DNA of 26,587 bases from the NCBI RefSeq assembly GCF_000711695.1, contig NW_013546861.1, positions 1 to 26,587 of the forward strand, given 5' to 3'. The notes beneath the pieces were generated by a model. The model did not search any database. It saw only the letters and a list, made by a program, of their open reading frames with translations, and had not been told where the DNA came from. This stretch comes from Tilletiaria anomala UBC 951. Lineage: Eukaryota > Basidiomycota > Exobasidiomycetes > Georgefischeriales > Tilletiariaceae. This document shows, one piece after another, positions 21,321-26,587 of this stretch. The translations under genes and the position numbers were made by a program. Numbering within the stretch: the first letter of the stretch is position 1; each line of letters opens with the position of its first letter.

Positions 21321-21918
21321 TCACTCAACTATCGGAGCGACGTTGTCGACACCCGCAGCTCTTAGCCCTGCCCCGACGCCCCCTCGATCCTTCAAAGGTG
21401 ACTCCTGACTCATCTTAAATATCTCCTCAAGCCCTTCTACTTTTATGCGCACCCCAATGATGGCCTTCCCCATTTGACTGATGTAGGCGGCTGGTGCGTC
21501 TTCGACCTGCCAAATGCTTTGAAACACTCGCGGTCATTGCTGCTGGTGCAAGCGCCCCTCGTGGTCGTCTGTCAAATCGTTCACCTGTTTGGGTACAAAT
21601 GTTGGTGATTCGTCGACGAATAGCTGCCCCGTCACTTGCGCAGCGGCGTAGTTCCAGGTTGGTACGGCCTTGCCAGTGCTGGGCTTTGAAAACGTGTAGT
21701 ACTGCAGAGAAATGTACGATTGACTGGTATGCATGAAAAGCATAGATACTTGCTGAGCGGGAACACTCCCGTCTTTAGAAGCTTTCGACGCTTCCAGGAG
21801 CGCCTTGGCGTGAGGATTGGCACAGGTTAAGTGCCCTTCGAGCCAGGCCAAATTGTTGCCGTCGTTTTCATCACTCGCCATTCTCCACTCCGCGGTCGTT
21901 CAATGGGATAAAAATCAT
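21321..21918 (-). pseudogene. PaiB-family (FMN-binding split-barrel, 'PAI 2-type regulator') gene, broken
   Basis: Read on the minus strand, about 185 codons match the PaiB family in order: LEGHLTCANPHAKALLE (family pattern LRGHLARANP), then SYIS, then the hallmark VPTWNYAAAQVTGQL (family VPTWNY..VHV.G), LTDDHE, then W-VEDAP-AY, AIIGVRIKVEGLEEIFKMSQ (family AIVG.EI.I..IEGK.K.SQ) and DRGGVGAGL. Bacterial PaiB is a negative regulator; eukaryotic relatives are probably small flavin-binding proteins of unknown role. Breaks: an in-frame TGA at 21536-21534 splits the frame between the LTDDHE part and the W-DAP part, and near 21881-21890 the frame slips, the preceding bit (IPLNDRGVENGE) matching the family's HLPF-containing stretch in another frame. 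The N-terminal third is not visible upstream. No intron signals explain these breaks. It is therefore a host pseudogene that once encoded a flavin-type protein. Confidence 0.82.
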
Positions 21919-24433
21919 ACCTGCACATATCAATTCTTGTGGATCAGGATGAGATTGAGAGAACAATCACATCGAAATCCAACGGTCCACACAAAATCCA
22001 CCTAAGAGTGGTATAGCCGGAGGATCGGAGATTCTCTGTGGTTGGCTGACCACCATTCACTCATTGGCAGATTGCTGGCAGAACAAGGTCACAAACATCC
22101 AATAGAAAGGCCCAGCTGGTCCCCGAAAGAGTGACAGCTGGCAGATCGTCAGTCATCTTCCGGCGACAATATCCAGACGACCATTACTACCTGAGTTAAC
22201 CACTTTACCACATAAACTGGGTTGCTCACTCCGTCGCAAATCAAATGAAACTGACCGTCGACGGACAAGACTTCAAGGTGTCCTTTAATTCAAACCAGAG
22301 TACTCATTAGTTGGAAAAAGGTCTACACAACTCGACCATCATTCATAGCCTCTATAACCGCAGTAGATGCATTGATTCCTGCAATCCATGTCCCCTTAAG
22401 ACTGCTACGCAGATGAGTCGCATGGGTACTTCCACGTGAGCAACTAGATCAGATCCAAGCTAGCCCTCGCTACAAATCAGCTCGCTGGCCTGCAACTAAC
22501 CAGATCCGCGCCTCTCTCAGGCCCCAGATTTTTTTCTCCACTCCACTTCCTTCAGCTTCTCTAAATAGCCGTGGTTGGTGTCATGCGTGGACGTGCCACT
22601 GCAAAGGCTACATGTATCAGCCTCTGCCCGAAGAAACGGCGGCAAGTTTATACAAACCCACAGGTCGATGCAGTCGTTTTGAGAGCAGAGGCAGTGGACT
22701 ATGCGTGAAATAAAGGGAAGAAGGGCGCGAATGAACCGCGTACAAATGGTGGGCACGAGCTACGCAAGCTCACTCACCGAAAAAAGGCAGTTGATCTTGC
22801 ACGTTGCACTTTGCGTGCTGCTTGTTCCTTCTACGAATTACATACGACCAAATACCTCGGCTTTGAAGAATCAATGGAGGCCCGTCATATCGTCACATGT
22901 GGCCTTGAAATGTGGTCCACCCAGCATTGTTTCTTTCTTCTCGACGAGATCTGGCCACGAATCCGTCTGTCTCCAGGATCCCCATGGATAGCGGAGGAAT
23001 CTTTGCTGGCCTGCTCTCGTTGAACGTGTTGATATTGTTGCAAAATGAAGTGAGCCAGGCACGTACATAGACCAGCGTAAAGGTTACAGAGGGCCTGTGA
23101 TGCGCAGACGGCATAGGACCCACGTGCGCGGCGTGTGCTCCTTGACATCATCACCTGCTGGAAACTTGTGTGTGCTGTACTGTTGCAAAGTTCGGACATC
23201 GAAGCCGCCCCTTGAATGTATGAGAGTGTGCCCTGGGCCCTGGGCTTGCCTCCCGCTTTACCACCATGTGTATCGTTGAAAGCTGTGATGCTCCGGCATA
23301 GGGAGTTCTCGACGCTTGGATACTGCCCGCAACTTCAGAAGATACGGTGTACATAGGTCCTAGCGCACGAGATTATGCAGGTGATAGTGTCGAAAATTTT
23401 GTGAGGGCGGATCAAAACGATGTTGGTGCGAGGTTTAGATGACTTCCATGTTGCGTACAACGAGCGCTAACTCTTTCTATGAATTTGTGCGAATTGCCCA
23501 GGGATCGTAGATGCGATGGGATCCTTCAGCATATCCAGCGCATAATGAAAGTCCTGGTCAGCAGCCATCGGTCATCAGTTTGAAGCCAGCATCGGCACAA
23601 AGTAGTACGTGAAAGGCACGAAAGATACGAGAAGTCAGTGATCGGTGGCTCCGCCGTATATGGCAAATGACAGTAAATGCGTCCTGTTGTCTGTCATCCG
23701 ATGGATGCATCGTTGGACACATATTGTCAGGGAGGCGAGCAGCAGTAAATCCGATATCTGATATCCGGGAAGCTGATGGCATCTGGTGTCTGGCATGCAG
23801 GACGCCTGGCATCGGGGCCTCCGTGATTTGTGGATTGGGATGAACAAAGAAGCTTTACTGGGTCGAGGTGGCCGACAGTGACGCAGCTGCACTGCTTTAG
23901 CGCCTTGTTTTTCAGATTAGATTGGTCTCATCGAACCAGCCGGATTCTGTCAAGCCTGCAGGTATGTAGCAGAAACGAATTCATCCGCCGTCCATTGTTG
24001 GACATTCAGCGTTCCATAAGCAACTCTGGTTGCGTTAGGTCTCGGGGGTTGAGAGATATAGATGCGTCAGTGCAGCAGTGATTAAACAAGACACACGGAT
24101 GTGTGTCATGGAGCCTGTCTATCCCCGCCGCTAGTTGGGAGCCCTGGACTGTTGGCGAGGTGTGATGCTTCAGATGGTTGACGCTGTCAATACGCGGCTC
24201 GACGAGGCCGTGAGATTGCAAGCGCAAGTCCGGGCGCACGAGAGCAGCAGGTGGTGGATATATCGGGCGCAGGTGGAGCCTGCGAGCCTAACTGCAAAGA
24301 GTCCAAGGGCGTGTCACGCGTGACCAGGCGACGGAGGAGGGGGCGTGCACAGATTGCACGATAATGACGAAACCCTGAAAGCAACTGATACTGAGGCCGG
24401 CCAGCAGGGTGGAAGATGCCAAGCCCTGGATAG
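21919..24433. other. 2.5-kb gene-poor stretch
   Basis: No gene could be supported. A short patch at 22811-23023 (plus) and one at 24166-24324 (plus, containing a helix-like run starting MLQMVDAVNTRLDEAVRL) have protein-like composition but no family signature. Around 23752-23769 a small palindromic area (GATATCTGATATC) was seen. The N-terminal third of the PaiB-like gene was sought just above 21918 and not found. Confidence 0.4.
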
Positions 24434-25059
24434 CTTCAATCCTGGAGGAAATCCAACGGACTCTCCGAGCTCCGGCTCGAGCATGGAGACGTGGGTAAGT
24501 ACGAGCATGTCGTCCCTCGCAAGCCCACCGGTGAGTGGAGTTGTGCCACGTGACCCCCTTTGGTTCTACCCCGGTGTGAAGTACTGAAGAGCCATTTGCA
24601 GAGCGGCAGTGTGTCTTTATGGGTAAGACACATGCTGGCCGCTGGGGAACGTCTGTGCGAGCTGAGGTGTGGAATGGAACTCGCCAGTGGTATCATGATA
24701 GCGATGCTTTTTGGGGCCATGAGGATGCAACTCCTCAATATGGGATGGTTTTCTTTGCAGAGATTCGTTTGGCTGGTGACTTCGACAGCTTGGTTCTGGT
24801 CTCACGTACGTATACAAATGTCATTATTTTGAAGGGCGCAAGAACGAAGCGCGGCCCGAAAGAGCCATGCGACGTTTTCATTTACGGCTCTGGGCGTCAG
24901 CACCGGCACATATGGAAAGGCAATGCACAAAAGGTTGCCATTGGTTCCATTGATTGTTCGCGCCAGCTGTACCAACTCTTGCATATTTTCTTCTCCATTC
25001 ACACACTCGCTATAAATCATTCGTTAGGGCCCAATGAACTGAATGCAAAGGACAGCTGA
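24434..25059 (+). other. Candidate two-exon coding region, unrecognised (possibly a gene remnant)
   Basis: A good intron candidate, 24531-24601 (71 bp, GTGAGT, branch-like ACTGA, TTTGCAG), joins two frames that both read like protein: KYEHVVPRKPT before it and ERQCVFMGKTHAGRWG after it. The second frame runs on through VRAEVWNGTRQWYHDSDAFW, YGMVFFAEIRLAG and DFDSLVLVS, then a donor-like CACGTACGT. It is rich in Trp, His and Asp with no low-complexity bias. There is no start codon in the first exon, which opens right after an acceptor-like GATAG, so more exons would be needed upstream. I do not know the family. The overlapping hydrophobic frame at 24560-24832 is judged a shadow. This may be part of a real gene, a dead gene, or the end of a mobile-element protein. 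Confidence 0.33.
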
Positions 25060-26104
25060 CCTTTGGTGCGGTCACCTATCGTGCACTGTACTTGTGAAAT
25101 TTCTCGTCGAGCTTGCCGTGGTTACTCTATCCACTTTCTAATTCTTCTTCATCTTTTATTGCTCTCCTTCATACACGCTGTCCCTTTTCCCGAACCGCGG
25201 GCTACATACGGGTACCTACCGCAGGTACAGTAGATGCAGTGCGCAGGGCGTGCGGCCGACGGCAATTGGGGAAAGGTTTGGGAAGATTTGCAGAGGCTGG
25301 CTCTAACCAAGCTAGCCTTGGACAGCACATACAACATTTACATGCATGTGCCTGGTTGGTGAAATGTCCCCAAGAGGCTAAGGAACGGAAGATGAACTAT
25401 AGAACTCACAAGCTAAAACCATACCACTCACGTGACACTTGGCTTGAGCGCCAGCTGTGCTCCTCTACCTCACCTTCCTGTCACCGCTCGAGGCCTTCCC
25501 TTGCACTTTCTCTTTAAGTATATTCGAACTCCAACAAACCAACTTTTGCGGTAGCATGCAGGTCCTCTTCTAAATTGAACCACTCGTTAAATTTGCATTT
25601 TGGCCTTTCTGCACAGCAGCTTCCGCCCCCACGGCAAAGTATCGAGCGGGCACGAGTGATTCTCAAAGAAAACACTTGTTCGTCTAGGACTGAAGGTTCA
25701 GTCAAATGAGTCCAGGTTGCTTCACTTTGACACATACTCCACTTGTGGTGCATGGTGCTTGGTCCGGGCGGAATTCTCGAACCGCTGCAATGATAGACCA
25801 GCACAACTCAGAAGATGTTGCTGCCGAGGGCACGTGTGTACACACCTCGAAGTTTCTTTCACCTCTCGGCAAGAAAAGTGAAGGCAGGAGTGCCAGTTTC
25901 TACTTTGTTCAGCTCTGAAGCTCAAGTCGACTTTGCCGATTGTACACCGTCTCGCATGCACGATCTTGTCATCCTCTCGCTGTTCAAGATCTTCGGAGGG
26001 ACCCTTTAATAAATATATACCTTCCTTGGGGTCCAAGAAAATCACTGAAATGCGAACGTCCTCTTTCTCCTTGTGCAACTCCTCGTCCACTCCACCAAGC
26101 CGCC
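25060..26104. promoter_or_regulatory. Upstream region of the multicopper oxidase gene
   Basis: About 1 kb with no supported gene; frames at 25514-25804 and 25722-26090 on the minus strand have no motif. The last 60 bases before the ATG are pyrimidine-rich, as in fungal leaders. CACGTG, a possible basic helix-loop-helix site, occurs at 25831-25836. Confidence 0.45.
26014..26019 (+). promoter_or_regulatory. TATA box of the multicopper oxidase gene
   Basis: TATATA within AATAAATATATACC, 86-91 bases above the ATG at 26105, followed by a pyrimidine-rich leader. This is the usual layout of a regulated fungal promoter. Confidence 0.55.
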
Positions 26105-26587
26105 ATGAGGGTTCACGTGTTGACTGTCCTTCTCTGCTCGCTTCTGGCGGCAGCAGCTCCCCATGAAATCAATGCGGCGGATAGCAAGAGGATCAACGCC
26201 ATCTCCAAGCTCTCATGTATGACCGACTCCTCTTGCCGCCGCAATGCTTCCACCTCCACAGTAACCTGCCACTTTTCCGTCCGAAATGAAACGCGTAATG
26301 TCAACGGGACGCCGCGCACAATGCAGCTCGTCAATGGTGAATTTCCTGGTCCGTGCATTCAAGCCCACCTTGAGGACCGCATCGTGGTTCGCGTAACCAA
26401 CGAGCTTCCTCCTGTGGGTGTACTGGCGCAGAACGTCTCAATCCACTGGCATGGTATGCACCTCAAAGACGCCCCCATCTACGACGGAACGCCCCTTACC
26501 CAATGTCCCGTCAAGGCTGGACAGAAGATGACCTACAACTTTACTGCCGACGTCGCCGGCACTCACATGTGGCATAGTCACTACAAG
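26105..26587 (+). CDS. Secreted multicopper oxidase (laccase-like), 5' part, cut by the window edge
   Basis: The frame is open from ATG 26105 (context GCCATGA) to the last base, 161 codons without a break or intron. Residues 1-18 (MRVHVLTVLLCSLLAAAA) are a signal peptide. The first cupredoxin domain follows: NGEFPGP (77-83), the copper-binding HWHG (114-117), DGTPLTQCP (127-135) and the second copper motif HSHY (157-160), which lies just before the end. Potential N-glycosylation sites are visible (NAS 47-49, NET 61-63). Multicopper oxidases of this group couple one-electron oxidation of phenols or ferrous iron to reduction of oxygen to water. With only domain 1 in view I cannot separate laccase from Fet3-type ferroxidase; no C-terminal membrane anchor can be judged. 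An N-terminal insert with three cysteines (38, 44, 55) lies before the cupredoxin core. Confidence 0.92.
   Translation, partial: MRVHVLTVLLCSLLAAAAPHEINAADSKRINAISKLSCMTDSSCRRNASTSTVTCHFSVRNETRNVNGTPRTMQLVNGEFPGPCIQAHLEDRIVVRVTNELPPVGVLAQNVSIHWHGMHLKDAPIYDGTPLTQCPVKAGQKMTYNFTADVAGTHMWHSHYK

Noticed and set aside
24560-24832. Hydrophobic open frame suggesting a membrane protein
   Set aside because: It overlaps the better-balanced frame of the candidate coding region in another phase and is unusually rich in Met, Leu and Trp, as expected of a shadow.
25780-25805. Possible minus-strand tRNA T-arm (GGTTCGA)
   Set aside because: The surrounding bases do not form a five-pair T stem with a seven-base loop, and no other arms are seen.

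Overview
This window is nuclear DNA of a filamentous or dimorphic fungus, most likely a basidiomycete and plausibly a smut relative (Ustilaginomycotina). The reasons are short GT-AG introns (59-87 bp, donors nearly always GTGAGT-like), a SAM + Ras-binding-like + kinase MAPKKK of the Ste11/Kpp4 type with long Ser/Gly/Gln-rich linkers, and small Ala/Ser-rich GPI-type secreted proteins. The class is inferred; no marker fixes the species.

Left half (1-15.5 kb), gene-dense and conserved. An M13 (neprilysin-type) membrane metallopeptidase lies at 525-3431 (minus), followed on the same strand by TRM1 tRNA (guanine26-N2)-dimethyltransferase (3755-6391). TRM1 is divergent from RPS21 (6997-8486, plus), whose 264-bp coding sequence is split by two unusually long introns; the second contains a strong hairpin. 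After 1.7 kb without a convincing gene comes the 1680-residue STE11-type MAPKKK (10221-15464, plus). These are unrelated housekeeping and signalling genes, not an operon or cluster.

Right half (15.5-26.1 kb), gene-poor and accessory-looking. One intact small gene on the minus strand (17723-18353) encodes a secreted, probably GPI-anchored Ala/Ser-rich protein. About 1.5 kb downstream on the same strand, 15543-16254 is a decayed paralogue of it, recognised by ungapped matches in three separate segments. At 21321-21918 (minus) lies a broken PaiB-family (FMN-binding split-barrel) gene. Several other short coding-like patches (around 20.8-21.1 and 24.4-25.06 kb) could not be identified. The window closes with the 5' part of a secreted multicopper oxidase (laccase-like) gene, beginning at 26105 and cut by the window edge.

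All exon boundaries were assigned by eye from splice signals, frame continuity and family motifs. No transposon, virus-like element, CRISPR array, rRNA or tRNA was recognised.
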